Source: Companilactobacillus baiquanensis (lineage in GTDB: Bacteria > Bacillota > Bacilli > Lactobacillales > Lactobacillaceae). Taken from it: a stretch of 64,000 nucleotides of DNA. Positions 16,019 through 24,747 of this stretch are shown in pieces. Both the position numbers and the translations under genes were made by a program. Below the pieces are notes generated by a model. The model had not been told where the DNA came from, did not search any database, and saw nothing but the letters and a program-made list of their open reading frames with translations. The stretch covers positions 186,001 to 250,000 of the forward strand of contig NZ_RHOQ01000003.1 of the NCBI RefSeq assembly GCF_003946605.1. The letters run 5' to 3'. The number at the start of each line of letters is the position of its first letter. Within the stretch, counting starts at the first letter, position 1.

Positions 16019-16135
16019 ATGATTCTTGAATTGATCAATTTCTCTTTTGATGCAGCAGTATTAACTGAGTACCTTATTGGTATAATCAAACAAAAAAAGC
16101 CGCCGTTATCTTTTTTAGATAGCGACGGCTTTTGA
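16019..16135 (+). CDS. Putative 38-residue peptide running through a terminator
   Basis: MILELINFSFDAAVLTEYL, then IIKQKKPP and a polar tail. A GAGGTGAT ribosome site lies 4 to 5 bases before the ATG. One hydrophobic stretch followed by basic residues recalls small membrane-active peptides, but no family match is recognised, and the last third is encoded by a terminator hairpin. Confidence 0.3.
   Translation: MILELINFSFDAAVLTEYLIGIIKQKKPPLSFLDSDGF
16092..16134. terminator. Bidirectional terminator between the CPBP-like gene and helD
   Basis: AAAAGCCGCCGTTATC and GATAGCGACGGCTTTT pair through 16 positions with two G-T wobbles, with A and T runs on both sides. Confidence 0.8.
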
Positions 16136-16138
16136 AGT

Positions 16139-18406
16139 CTAACTAACAGTTGTTTTAGTTTTGTTTAATAGTGGTGAGAGTTCTTTTTCGGCACAAATTG
16201 TTAAACTATGCATGGCACGGGTACAAATTGTGTAAAGTGTATCACGGCTTCTAGCATCGGGATAATTTTCACTGGAAATGTTATGTCCGATGACAGCATC
16301 AAACTCTAGGCCTTTGGCTAAGTAGATAGGTAAAACTAAAATACCTTTTGGAATTGAACGAAAATCGGCAGTAACTAAGGTTACTAAAGATTCATCGCTG
16401 AAGTGAGTATAAACTTGTTCAGCCTGGGCCTGATTTCTAGTTAAAATAGCCACAGTTCCATATCGTTGATTCAGTTCGCGGGCTATTTGTTTTAATCCTT
16501 TGTAATAGTCACCTTCATCATTGAAAACTTTAATAACTGGGTCTTCACCCTTTCTTGAAAATGATTTAACTTCATCACCATTAGGAAGAAGAGATTTTGC
16601 AAAATTAGTGATTTCAGCAGTTGAACGATAGCTTTGATTTAACGTTATCGTAGTTACTTTTTTATTTTCAAATAATTCATGAATACCAGTGATCAGATCT
16701 TTATTACGATATGAACTAGTTAAGATATCTTGAGCCTTATCACCAAGTAAAGTTAATTTGGCATTTGGAAATGACTTAGAAATATATTGTAGTTGAGCCA
16801 TAGTATAATCTTGAATTTCATCAATAAAGATATGCTGAATATTTCGATTGATTCCACTTTCAGTGATGAAATTACGTAGATAAAGGATCGCCACGGCGTC
16901 ACTAAGTCCTAAATTATGAGTTTCCACATTTTGATCGATCGATTCGATCATAGTTTTCCAAATACTATCTGAAACTAAGTTTTGCTTTAGATTATTCAAA
17001 ATAAATAGATATTCTTTATACGGATCAAAGAAATAGTTATTTATTAAGGCATTGTAAATTGGAGCATATCGATCTCGAAGAAATTTTTCGGCAATAATTG
17101 AGCGCTGATTAGTAGATTCTTCAATATTGTTATCTGTAATTATTTGTTGGAAGTCCTCATCAGAAAGGTTATCTATCTCTGCTTGAACCCAATCTTCATC
17201 TCTATCATCATGAATGCGTTTCTTCAGGCGATTGATCAAGGTATTCTTAGTTTTTAGAAAACGATCAGGGATGCTGTATGCTTTATTTTTAGAATCATAA
17301 ATTTCTGAAATTTCTTTTTTAGTAAAGAAAGGCTTACCTTCAAAAATAATATCTTCAAAGAATAAAGTATGATCTTTATTAGATTGTTCTATTTCTTCTA
17401 ACTTGTTTAAAAAGTCGGAACTTTCTTTGAATAAACGAATTTTTATAGTCGTTTCGGGAAGATTGCGTTCATCTTTTTCATAGCGTTCAAACATTGTTTC
17501 AACTTGAATACCGGTCAGTCGCAATGAAATAAATTCATTTAATGTGACTTGGCGCATGTTTCGTTCACCTAGACTAGGCAAGACTTCTGAAATATAGTTG
17601 CTGAATAGTCTATTAGGTGAGAACAAGATGATTTTATCAGCATCAAGTGTCGAACGGCTGTGATAAAGCAAATAGGCAACTCGTTGAAGAATGGCAGATG
17701 TTTTACCACTACCGGCGACACCTTGAACAAGTAAAACATCTGATTTGGTATCTCTAATAATAGTATTTTGTTCATGTTGAATAGTTGCCACAATATTTTT
17801 AAGGTATTCGTCGTTATATTCGCTTAAAACTGATTGTAAAATTTCATCACCAACTGTTTCGTTGGTATCAAACATATTTTTTATTTCATTTTTAACAATT
17901 TGAAATTGACGTTTTTTCTTGAGATCAACTTTTGCCGTACCATTTGGTGTTGGGTAGCTGACATTCCCAAGAGTACCGTTGTAATAGATCCCAGAAACTG
18001 GTGCCCGCCAGTCATAAATTAGAAATTCACCATCGTCATCTTGTAGTGTAGATGTTCCGATATATAAAGTATCCTCTTCACCATCTTCTACAATATCAAT
18101 ACGTCCAAAGTATGGAGATCCTTGTAAATTTTCAAGTTTTAGTTTATTTGATTCCAGGATGTTTTCATTTTCGACCGCCAAAGAAACCAATTGTTTCTGT
18201 TGCTGAACTGAAGCGTTTGTTTCCATTTGGTCATCGACCTCAAAAGTATTGACCTTGGTATTTTCCCCATAATTACGTTCGATCTTGCCAGTTTCAGTAT
18301 GAGCTTTAGCTAAATTTTCAGTAGCTCGTTCAATTTTTTCATCGACTTTATCTGCAATTTGATAAACTCGTTTTTGTTCTTCTTCTCTTGTTTCATTAAC
18401 CGTCAT
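16139..18406 (-). CDS. helD: HelD-type RNA polymerase recycling ATPase (UvrD-like superfamily I)
   Basis: A 755-residue superfamily-I motor protein. It has a long N-terminal coiled coil (residues 1-90), a YDWRAPVSGIYYN segment typical of HelD, Walker A GVAGSGKTSAILQRVAYLLY (about 225-245), an insertion of helices, Walker B IQHIFIDEIQDYTMAQL, and C-terminal motifs TITLNQSYRSTAEI and LAKGLEFDAVI. HelD dislodges stalled RNA polymerase from DNA and helps recycle it. GAGAGG sits 7 bases before the ATG at 18406; the frame extends further upstream without a better site. Divergent from trpS. Confidence 0.9.
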   Translation of the reverse strand: MTVNETREEEQKRVYQIADKVDEKIERATENLAKAHTETGKIERNYGENTKVNTFEVDDQMETNASVQQQKQLVSLAVENENILESNKLKLENLQGSPYFGRIDIVEDGEEDTLYIGTSTLQDDDGEFLIYDWRAPVSGIYYNGTLGNVSYPTPNGTAKVDLKKKRQFQIVKNEIKNMFDTNETVGDEILQSVLSEYNDEYLKNIVATIQHEQNTIIRDTKSDVLLVQGVAGSGKTSAILQRVAYLLYHSRSTLDADKIILFSPNRLFSNYISEVLPSLGERNMRQVTLNEFISLRLTGIQVETMFERYEKDERNLPETTIKIRLFKESSDFLNKLEEIEQSNKDHTLFFEDIIFEGKPFFTKKEISEIYDSKNKAYSIPDRFLKTKNTLINRLKKRIHDDRDEDWVQAEIDNLSDEDFQQIITDNNIEESTNQRSIIAEKFLRDRYAPIYNALINNYFFDPYKEYLFILNNLKQNLVSDSIWKTMIESIDQNVETHNLGLSDAVAILYLRNFITESGINRNIQHIFIDEIQDYTMAQLQYISKSFPNAKLTLLGDKAQDILTSSYRNKDLITGIHELFENKKVTTITLNQSYRSTAEITNFAKSLLPNGDEVKSFSRKGEDPVIKVFNDEGDYYKGLKQIARELNQRYGTVAILTRNQAQAEQVYTHFSDESLVTLVTADFRSIPKGILVLPIYLAKGLEFDAVIGHNISSENYPDARSRDTLYTICTRAMHSLTICAEKELSPLLNKTKTTVS

Positions 18407-18420
18407 TAAAGTACCTCTCA

Positions 18421-18449
18421 TTGACAATTTGTTGGTTTTTCACTATGCT
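18421..18449 (+). promoter_or_regulatory. Promoter of the trpS T-box transcript
   Basis: TTGACA (18421-18426), 17-base spacer, TATGCT (18444-18449). Confidence 0.7.
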
Positions 18450-18455
18450 ATAAGC

Positions 18456-18667
18456 AATTAGAGTATACTAAAGCATAAGCATTTTTAAGTACTATTTCAA
18501 GTAAGTTGAATCAGAGAATGACTCCTTGGCTGAAAGAGTTATCAACCTTGAATTAGGAAATGGAATGGGTGGTCACCTTACAGCCGCAGAGTGGTAGAGA
18601 TATTCTACAAAACAGGTGGCACCACGTGAGAGCGTCCTATTGATAATTTCAATAGAACGCTTTTTTT
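18456..18667 (+). promoter_or_regulatory. T-box riboswitch of trpS (Trp specifier)
   Basis: The specifier loop can be placed: AGTA (18488-18491) lies opposite GAA (18563-18565), directly followed by TGG (18566-18568), the Trp codon, with the helix TATTTC/GAAATG between. The T-box motif AGGTGGCACCACG is at 18614-18626, and the terminator GCGT..CTATTGA / TCAATAG..ACGC with seven Ts at 18632-18667. Uncharged tRNA-Trp should allow read-through into trpS. Confidence 0.88.
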
Positions 18668-18689
18668 ATGCTAAATTTAGGAGGAAATT

Positions 18690-19706
18690 ATGAAAACAAA
18701 TACAATTCTAACTGGAGACCGTCCTACAGGTAAACTTCACATTGGACACTATTTAGGATCACTTAAAAACAGAGTTAAGTTACAAAATGAAGGTAAGTAC
18801 AAGATGTTTATCATGATTGCTGATATGCAGGCTTTTACTGACAACGCTAGAAATCCTGAAAAAGTTCGTAACAGTTTGATCCAAGTTGCCTTGGATTATT
18901 TATCAGTTGGAATCGACCCTGCTAAAACTAATATTTTAGTTCAATCACAAATTTCGGCTTTGAATGAATTGACAATGTATTATTTGGATCTTGTTTCTGT
19001 ATCACGTTTGGAAAGAAATCCAACCGTTAAATCAGAAATTCAACAAAAGAAGTTTGGCCAAAGTATCCCGGCTGGCTTTTTAACATATCCTGTTAGTCAA
19101 ACTGCAGATATTACAGCATTTAAGGCCGATACAGTTCCAGTTGGTGATGATCAAGAACCAATGCTTGAGCAAGCAAGAGAAATTGTCCGTACTTTTAATA
19201 GCACCTACAATAAAGATGTTTTAGTTGAACCAGAAGGAGTATTCCCACCAAAAGGCCAAGGTAGATTACCTGGTATTGATGGCAATGCCAAAATGAGTAA
19301 ATCATTAGGAAATTGCATTTATTTGTCCGATCCTGCTGATGAGGTTACAAAGAAGGTCATGTCCATGTATACTGATCCTGATCACATTCATGTTGAAGAC
19401 CCAGGTAAAATTGAAGGCAATACTGTCTTTACATATTTAGATGCTTTTGCAACCGATACTGACAAAGTAGCAGAACTAAAGGAACAATACCAAGCTGGTG
19501 GCTTGGGCGATGTTAAAGTAAAACGTTATCTAAATGAAGTCCTACAAGAATTGCTAGAGCCAATTCGTCAACGTCGTGCTGAATATGAAAAGGATTTACC
19601 AGGAGTTTATGATATTCTTAAAAAGGGTAGTGAAAAGGCTAACGAAGTCGCAAATCAAACCCTTTCTGAAGTACGAAGTGCAATTGGTGTCGATTATTTT
19701 AAATAA
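18690..19706 (+). CDS. trpS: Tryptophanyl-tRNA synthetase
   Basis: A 338-residue class I synthetase that charges tRNA-Trp. [17 protein letters not shown] holds the HIGH motif (residues 17-20), and AKMSKSLGN the KMSKS loop; the Trp-site segments [14 protein letters not shown] and [10 protein letters not shown] are present. Length is normal for the family. AGGAGG precedes the ATG by 6 bases. Controlled by the Trp-specific T-box upstream and followed by its own terminator. Confidence 0.97.
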   Translation: MKTNTILTGDRPTGKLHIGHYLGSLKNRVKLQNEGKYKMFIMIADMQAFTDNARNPEKVRNSLIQVALDYLSVGIDPAKTNILVQSQISALNELTMYYLDLVSVSRLERNPTVKSEIQQKKFGQSIPAGFLTYPVSQTADITAFKADTVPVGDDQEPMLEQAREIVRTFNSTYNKDVLVEPEGVFPPKGQGRLPGIDGNAKMSKSLGNCIYLSDPADEVTKKVMSMYTDPDHIHVEDPGKIEGNTVFTYLDAFATDTDKVAELKEQYQAGGLGDVKVKRYLNEVLQELLEPIRQRRAEYEKDLPGVYDILKKGSEKANEVANQTLSEVRSAIGVDYFK

Positions 19707-19718
19707 AGATATATCTAT

Positions 19719-19760
19719 AAAAAAACATCCTTATTACGCAACAGAATAAGGATGTTTTTT
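19719..19760 (+). terminator. Terminator after trpS
   Basis: AAAAAACATCCTTATT, loop, AATAAGGATGTTTTTT. Confidence 0.88.
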
Positions 19761-19792
19761 AAAAGAAATCTATTTGTTTATGAGGAGAAAAA

Positions 19793-20809
19793 ATGAAACC
19801 CACAATTAATGACGTTGCTTTTGAAGCAGGAGTATCAAAAAGTACAGTTTCACAGTTTTTGAATAAACGCTATCAATATATGAGCACTACTACACGTCAA
19901 AAAATAGCCGAGGCGATTGATCGATTAGAATACCACCCTAATCAAATCGCCAAAAGTTTGAAGCAAAAAAACACCAATGTTGTTGCCTTTATTTGTGCCA
20001 ATTTATCATCTAGATTTTCACTAGAATTACTGGCTTCAATTGAAAATTATTTTCAAAAAATAGGTTATTCAGTTATTATCGCTAAAACAGATGATGATCC
20101 AAATAAAGAAAGAGAGTTAATAGAATCATTTTTAGCACGTCAGATAGATGGAATTATCGTTTTCCCAACTTATGAAAACAAGGAATTTTACATTAGTCTT
20201 AGAAAACAAAGAGTTCCTATCATGTTTGTTGACCGTCTGCTAAAGGGGGTCGAGATTCCTAGTGTATTGCTTGATAATAAAGCTGCAGGTTATGAAGCAA
20301 CTAAATTATTCGTTGAAAATGGTCATGAAAAAATTGCCATTTTAACATTACCATTAGGTGATGGAATTACCACTCGTGTTGAACGAATGGAAGGTTACAA
20401 TCAAGCTTTAGAAGAAAACAAAATCAAATATGAACCAGAATATGTCATTAATTGTCAAGTAGAAGAAGTTAGTAATAAGTTAACTGAATTAATGAACCTT
20501 GACAATCCGCCAACAGCGATAGTAATTACTAATGACATGTTGCTCGAAACGGTTTTAATGTGGGTCAAGAAGAATAATATATCTGTTCCCGATAAGCTAT
20601 CTTTAGTAGGGATCGATAACGTAAGTTTTGCCAGTTTGTTTACACCCGAGATCACGACTTTAGCACAACCAGTTAGTAAAATTGGCGAGAAGGCTTCAGA
20701 GTTATTACTGGAAATCATTAAAGACAAATATAATTCTAAAGACAGCTCTAACGTCACACGATACGAACCAGAAATACATCAACGATCCTCGATTAAGGAT
20801 TTAATTTAA
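19793..20809 (+). CDS. LacI/GalR-family transcriptional regulator
   Basis: A 338-residue sugar-responsive repressor. Helix-turn-helix TINDVAFEAGVSKSTVSQFL (residues 3-22) and hinge helix PNQIAKSLKQK are followed by the periplasmic-binding-like effector domain from residue 60 (VVAFICANLSSRFSLELL, QIDGIIVFPT, PPTAIVITNDML, LSLVGIDN). It precedes a PTS EIIC and a KdgF-like cupin, and two perfect palindromes typical of LacI operators lie right after it, so it is the likely regulator of that pair. Effector unknown, possibly a sugar acid. Confidence 0.92.
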   Translation: MKPTINDVAFEAGVSKSTVSQFLNKRYQYMSTTTRQKIAEAIDRLEYHPNQIAKSLKQKNTNVVAFICANLSSRFSLELLASIENYFQKIGYSVIIAKTDDDPNKERELIESFLARQIDGIIVFPTYENKEFYISLRKQRVPIMFVDRLLKGVEIPSVLLDNKAAGYEATKLFVENGHEKIAILTLPLGDGITTRVERMEGYNQALEENKIKYEPEYVINCQVEEVSNKLTELMNLDNPPTAIVITNDMLLETVLMWVKKNNISVPDKLSLVGIDNVSFASLFTPEITTLAQPVSKIGEKASELLLEIIKDKYNSKDSSNVTRYEPEIHQRSSIKDLI

Positions 20810-20819
20810 AAAATAAAAA

Positions 20820-20834
20820 AGAAAACGCTTGCAA
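20820..20834 (-). promoter_or_regulatory. Candidate cre site
   Basis: On the minus strand TTGCAAGCGTTTTCT fits the cre consensus at 14 of 15 positions. It lies just after the lacI stop and upstream of the PTS gene. It overlaps an inverted repeat (AACGCTTG..CAAGCGTT, 20824-20851) that could be a weak terminator. Confidence 0.5.
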
Positions 20835-20865
20835 AGATCTTCACAAGCGTTATACTAAATTCAGA

Positions 20866-20877
20866 TAAACCGGTTTA
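20866..20877. promoter_or_regulatory. LacI-type operator O1
   Basis: Perfect palindrome TAAACCGGTTTA with the central CG of LacI/GalR operators; identical to the site at 20943. Confidence 0.75.
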
Positions 20878-20942
20878 GTCAATTTGGGTTAACAACTTAA
20901 ATGAGTTAAATTAGTGAGGCTGAATTTTTTTTGGCGGTTTAC

Positions 20943-20954
20943 TAAACCGGTTTA
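20943..20954. promoter_or_regulatory. LacI-type operator O2
   Basis: Perfect palindrome TAAACCGGTTTA, 77 bp centre to centre from O1. It overlaps a candidate -35 TTGGCG (20932-20937) and -10 region for the EIIC gene, fitting repression with possible DNA looping. Confidence 0.75.
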
Positions 20955-21012
20955 TGTAAACGGATTTCTTTGCGCAAAGAAGCCTAAATTAAGTCTTAAT
21001 GGGGGTATTCTG

Positions 21013-22263
21013 ATGGGTATTTTTATTGAAATCATTAAAAAACCGGCTATCATCATTGCTTTAGTAACATTGATCGGTTTGATTGCAATGAAGAACAAGC
21101 CTTCAAAAGTTATTACTGGAACCATTATCTCTTTTGTTGGTTTTTCAATGATCAAGATGGGTAGTAGTATTTTGGCTGATGTTTTGACGGCCTTTAGTAA
21201 ATTGTTCAATAGTGCATTCAACCTGCAAGGTGTCGTTCCTAGTAATGAGGCCATGATGGCAATGACTATGAAGAGCTTGGGAAGTATTGCCTCTTTGATT
21301 TTAGTCGTTGGTTTAGTAACAAATATTTTAGTGGCAAGATTTACTAGATTCAAGGCTGTATACTTATCATTACATTTGGCACTTTTTAGTTCCTTTGCAA
21401 TTGCTGCTGTCTTCCAGATGACCGGCTTGAGCAATGTGTTGGCAATTGTATTTGGCGGTATCGGCTTGGGATTTTACATGGCCATTTCTCCAAGTTTATT
21501 GGGACATTATGCTAAAGATGTTATTAATTCAGAAGATTATACGATTGGACATTCAGGAAGTTTGGCATATATTTTAGGTTCTTTTGTTGCTAAAAGATTT
21601 GGTAATAAAGAACACGATGCTGAAAAAGTTAAGATGAACGATAAGATCATGTTTCTTAAAGATTCAATTGTGGCTACGACATTAACAATGTTTATTTTGT
21701 TTATTGTTACATGTATTTTTGCGCAACAATCTGTTTTAGCTAAAGTTACCTTAGGTGAAGGATCATTCATTTTCTCACTTGAGAATGCTGCGACTTTTGC
21801 CGCTGGTCTTTATATTGTTAAGGCTGGTATTAAGATGTTTATCGACGAAATTGTACCTGCATTTAAAGGATTTGCTAAAATCTTTGCTCCAGGTGCTATT
21901 CCAGGTGTTGACGTTTTAGTATTATTTGATAAATCACCTAATACCGCTTTGATCGGATTCTTAGTTTCATTTTTAGTTGGTGTAGTTATGATCGTTATCT
22001 TGCCACTATTTGGAATGCCAGTCATCGTACCAGGATTGATGGCTTGCTTCATTACTGGTGGAGCTTCAGCAATTTTAGGTAATGCTGAAGGTGGGATCCG
22101 TGGTGCTGTCATTTCTAGCGCCATTGATGGATTATTATTAGCAATTATGCCAGCAGTTTCATTAGCATTATTCAGTACACTCGGTGTTCACGGAACGACT
22201 TTTGCAGATCCAGATATGATTGGTCTAGCAGGATTATTCTGGTTGATATTCCGTTGGTTTTAA
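21013..22263 (+). CDS. PTS ascorbate-type EIIC (SgaT/UlaA family) transporter
   Basis: A 416-residue membrane permease of the SgaT/UlaA family with about ten hydrophobic helices. Recognisable segments: VITGTIISFVGFSMIKMGS, ISPSLLGHYAKDVINSEDYT and PGAIPGVDVLVLFDKSPNTALIG. It would carry a sugar or sugar acid across the membrane with phosphorylation by EIIA and EIIB, but neither partner gene is in the neighbourhood. Start ATG 21013 follows GGGGG by 7 bases; a longer frame from 20914 would run through the operators and is rejected. Substrate not shown; cupin neighbour favours a uronate or ascorbate-like acid. Confidence 0.85.
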   Translation: MGIFIEIIKKPAIIIALVTLIGLIAMKNKPSKVITGTIISFVGFSMIKMGSSILADVLTAFSKLFNSAFNLQGVVPSNEAMMAMTMKSLGSIASLILVVGLVTNILVARFTRFKAVYLSLHLALFSSFAIAAVFQMTGLSNVLAIVFGGIGLGFYMAISPSLLGHYAKDVINSEDYTIGHSGSLAYILGSFVAKRFGNKEHDAEKVKMNDKIMFLKDSIVATTLTMFILFIVTCIFAQQSVLAKVTLGEGSFIFSLENAATFAAGLYIVKAGIKMFIDEIVPAFKGFAKIFAPGAIPGVDVLVLFDKSPNTALIGFLVSFLVGVVMIVILPLFGMPVIVPGLMACFITGGASAILGNAEGGIRGAVISSAIDGLLLAIMPAVSLALFSTLGVHGTTFADPDMIGLAGLFWLIFRWF

Positions 22264-22301
22264 TTGATCAATATTTATAAAATAGAAGGGAAGTATATAT
22301 T

Positions 22302-22649
22302 ATGTTTTTTTATGATAAAGATATCGAATTAGGTAGAGTAGACGACAACACTTTGAGAAAGGTACTTTCATATGGCGATGGTTTAATGAATACCTTAGTA
22401 GTATTTGAAAAAGGATTAGCCCCAGACTCTGTTATCCCATACCATAAACATGTCCACGTTCAAACGACTTATGTATTGAAAGGTTCATTCAAATTTTCTA
22501 TTAAATATCCTGATCACACAGATACTAATGAAGTCCATGTTGGAGATACAATTTATTTCCCAAGTAATTTAGAACATGGTTGTATTCCTTTGGAAGATGA
22601 TTCCAGATTGATTGATTCATTTAATCCGATCCGTGAAGACTTTTTATAA
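22302..22649 (+). CDS. Cupin-domain protein, KdgF-like
   Basis: A 115-residue single-cupin protein. IPYHKHVHVQTTYVLKGSF gives the HxH...Q/E metal-binding motif (His50, His52 region) and YFPSNLEHGCIPLEDDSRLIDSFNPIREDF the second motif and tail, both characteristic of KdgF, which linearises 4,5-unsaturated uronates in pectin and alginate breakdown. It lies 38 bases after the PTS gene, in the same probable operon and before a strong terminator. No other uronate enzymes are in the window. Confidence 0.82.
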   Translation: MFFYDKDIELGRVDDNTLRKVLSYGDGLMNTLVVFEKGLAPDSVIPYHKHVHVQTTYVLKGSFKFSIKYPDHTDTNEVHVGDTIYFPSNLEHGCIPLEDDSRLIDSFNPIREDFL

Positions 22650-22680
22650 AATTAGTTAAAAAATTAAAAACGTTTTCTTA

Positions 22681-22736
22681 AAATATGCTGTATTTAACTC
22701 TTGATTTTATCAAGAGTTGGGTATAGCATATTTTTT
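22681..22736 (+). terminator. Terminator after the cupin gene
   Basis: Long hairpin AAATATGCT..AACTCTTGAT, loop, ATCAAGAGTT..AGCATATTTTTT. Confidence 0.88.
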
Positions 22737-22779
22737 GTTGCTATTTTACAACTTTATTTTTATTTTAGTGAGGTTAAAA

Positions 22780-23214
22780 ATGGATGATTATAATTTAATT
22801 GGTTTTGCGGTTAGATTTATTATGCAAAAAAAGCGGATCATTCGAGCGTATCTAAAAGATACAGATTTGAATATGGTCGACAGTATAGTAATGATGATCG
22901 TTAACCGACATCCTGATTGCAATCAAGAAACAATTGGAGAGATCACTTTATTTGATGGCGCGATCATTGCTCGATCTTTAAAAAAATTAGAGCAGATGGA
23001 TTTCGTGGTTCGAGAGGTTGATCCCGCTAATCGTCGTAAGAAAATTGTTCAAATTACTACATCGGGTGCTGAATTTGTCAAAAGACTTCGAGCTGATTTT
23101 AAAGACGCTAATGAGGAACTTTATTCAAATTTAACTGATGAAGAGTTAAATCAGTTAGAACATATTTTGACTAAGGTATATGCCAATATTGATGGTATTC
23201 AACTTTCCAAATAG
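22780..23214 (+). CDS. MarR-family transcriptional regulator
   Basis: A 144-residue winged-helix regulator: NQETIGEITLFDGAIIARSLKKLEQMDFVVREVDPANRRKKIVQIT contains the recognition helix and the DxRRK wing. The frame is open to 22717, but that start would fall within the upstream terminator hairpin; ATG 22780 has a GTGAGG ribosome site. First gene of a MarR-MFS-DUF4811 run, so it probably represses the exporter. Confidence 0.9.
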   Translation: MDDYNLIGFAVRFIMQKKRIIRAYLKDTDLNMVDSIVMMIVNRHPDCNQETIGEITLFDGAIIARSLKKLEQMDFVVREVDPANRRKKIVQITTSGAEFVKRLRADFKDANEELYSNLTDEELNQLEHILTKVYANIDGIQLSK

Positions 23215-23253
23215 GTAATAAAAAACAATATTAATGAAAGAGGGAAATGCTTT

Positions 23254-24747
23254 ATGAATTCAAGTAAAGAACACTTGGATATAAATGGAAAACCATTTAA
23301 TCGTAACTTAATGGTTCTGGTTCTTTTGGTCGGTACATTCTGTACTGTTTTAAACGGTACAATTTTAACAACAGCTTTTCCAACTTTGATGAAGGAATTT
23401 GATGTTACAACATCAGCCGTTCAATGGCTAACTACTGGATTTTTAATGGTTAACGGTATTATGATTCCTGTCACTGCTTGGTTAAGTAATAATTTTAGTA
23501 CAAAGATACTTTATATTATTGCTATGTCTACATTTTTGATTGGAACAATTATGTGTTTCACAGCTCCTAACTTTGGTACGATCCTAGCTGGTCGTCTGAT
23601 TCAAGCTGTTGGTGTTGGTATCACAATGCCTTTAATGCAAGTTGTCATGTTATCAATTTTTCCTGCCAATCAGCGTGGTACAGCCATGGGACTTGGTGGC
23701 TTAGTTATCGGACTTGCTCCAGCTATTGGACCTACTTTGTCAGGTTGGATCATTGATAACTTCTCATGGAGAGATCTTTTTGGAATGATTATTCCTATTG
23801 TTGTAATCGTTCTTATCTTAGCTTTTATTTTTATGCGTCCTGTAATTAATACAAAACGTACAAAATTAGATATATTATCACTTATTTTATCAACATTAGG
23901 ATTTGGATCAGTTCTTTATGGATTCAGTTCTGTTGGTGATGATGGCTGGGGTTCACCAATTGTTTTAACTACTATCATTGGTGGAGTTATCATTATTTTA
24001 TTATTCGGTTATCGCCAATTGAAGATGAAGACACCTTTCTTGGAATTACGTGTCTTTACAGTTAAAAAGTTCTCAGTCGCAGCTGCTTTGTCATCTGTAA
24101 CTAACATGGCAATGGTCGGTGTTGAAATGATCTTGCCGCTATATCTACAAATCGTTAAAGGTATGAGTGCCTTTCATTCAGGATTAACTCTTTTACCAGG
24201 TGCTATTTTGATTGGTATTATGAGTCCAATAACTGGGCGTGCATTTGATAGATTTGGACCAAAAGATTTGGCACGTATGGGTATGTTCTTGTTAACCGCC
24301 GGAACGATTCCATTCTTATTCTTGACAAAATCTACACCAGTTCTAGATATTGTTGTATTGTATATGGTTCGTATGTTTGGTATTTCTATGGTCTTAATGC
24401 CTGTTACAACTGATGGTATGAACTCGTTACCATTTAATTTAATGAGTCATGGTACGGCTGTTAATAATACTGTTCGTCAGGTATTTAGTTCAATGGGTAC
24501 TGCCATTTTAGTAAGTGTTCTAACAAATGTTACAAATAATACTAAACCAAGTCATGCATTATTGGTAAAGGCACCGCTACAATATAAAGATGATTTCTTT
24601 AATGCCACTTTAGGTGGATATCATGCTGCCTTTATGGTCGCAATTTTATTCTGTTTGATCGCCTTTGGTATTACTTTTATGGTTAACAATAGTTCTAAGT
24701 CAAAAGAAATTAATGAAAATGATTTAAAAGGGGTAGGTGATAAGTAA
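23254..24747 (+). CDS. DHA2-family (EmrB/QacA-type) multidrug MFS transporter
   Basis: A 497-residue exporter with about 14 transmembrane helices. N-terminal LNGTILTTAFPTLMKEF and WLTTGFLMVNGIMIPVTAWL are DHA2 signatures, and LGGLVIGLAPAIGPTLSGWII is antiporter motif C. Drives drug efflux with the proton gradient. The stop overlaps the next ATG by one base, so translation is coupled to the DUF4811 protein. Confidence 0.92.
   Translation: MNSSKEHLDINGKPFNRNLMVLVLLVGTFCTVLNGTILTTAFPTLMKEFDVTTSAVQWLTTGFLMVNGIMIPVTAWLSNNFSTKILYIIAMSTFLIGTIMCFTAPNFGTILAGRLIQAVGVGITMPLMQVVMLSIFPANQRGTAMGLGGLVIGLAPAIGPTLSGWIIDNFSWRDLFGMIIPIVVIVLILAFIFMRPVINTKRTKLDILSLILSTLGFGSVLYGFSSVGDDGWGSPIVLTTIIGGVIIILLFGYRQLKMKTPFLELRVFTVKKFSVAAALSSVTNMAMVGVEMILPLYLQIVKGMSAFHSGLTLLPGAILIGIMSPITGRAFDRFGPKDLARMGMFLLTAGTIPFLFLTKSTPVLDIVVLYMVRMFGISMVLMPVTTDGMNSLPFNLMSHGTAVNNTVRQVFSSMGTAILVSVLTNVTNNTKPSHALLVKAPLQYKDDFFNATLGGYHAAFMVAILFCLIAFGITFMVNNSSKSKEINENDLKGVGDK

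Noticed and set aside
16019..16135. Type I toxin of the Fst/Ldr kind
   Set aside because: The hydrophobic stretch is short, and no antisense promoter or paired antitoxin RNA is recognisable.
20914..21012. Longer N-terminus for the EIIC gene
   Set aside because: It would run through operator O2 and the promoter region and lacks a ribosome site; ATG 21013 has GGGGG upstream.
20952..22124. Minus-strand ORFs opposite the PTS EIIC gene
   Set aside because: Shadows of a membrane-protein gene; no ribosome sites, and the plus-strand protein is a clear family member.
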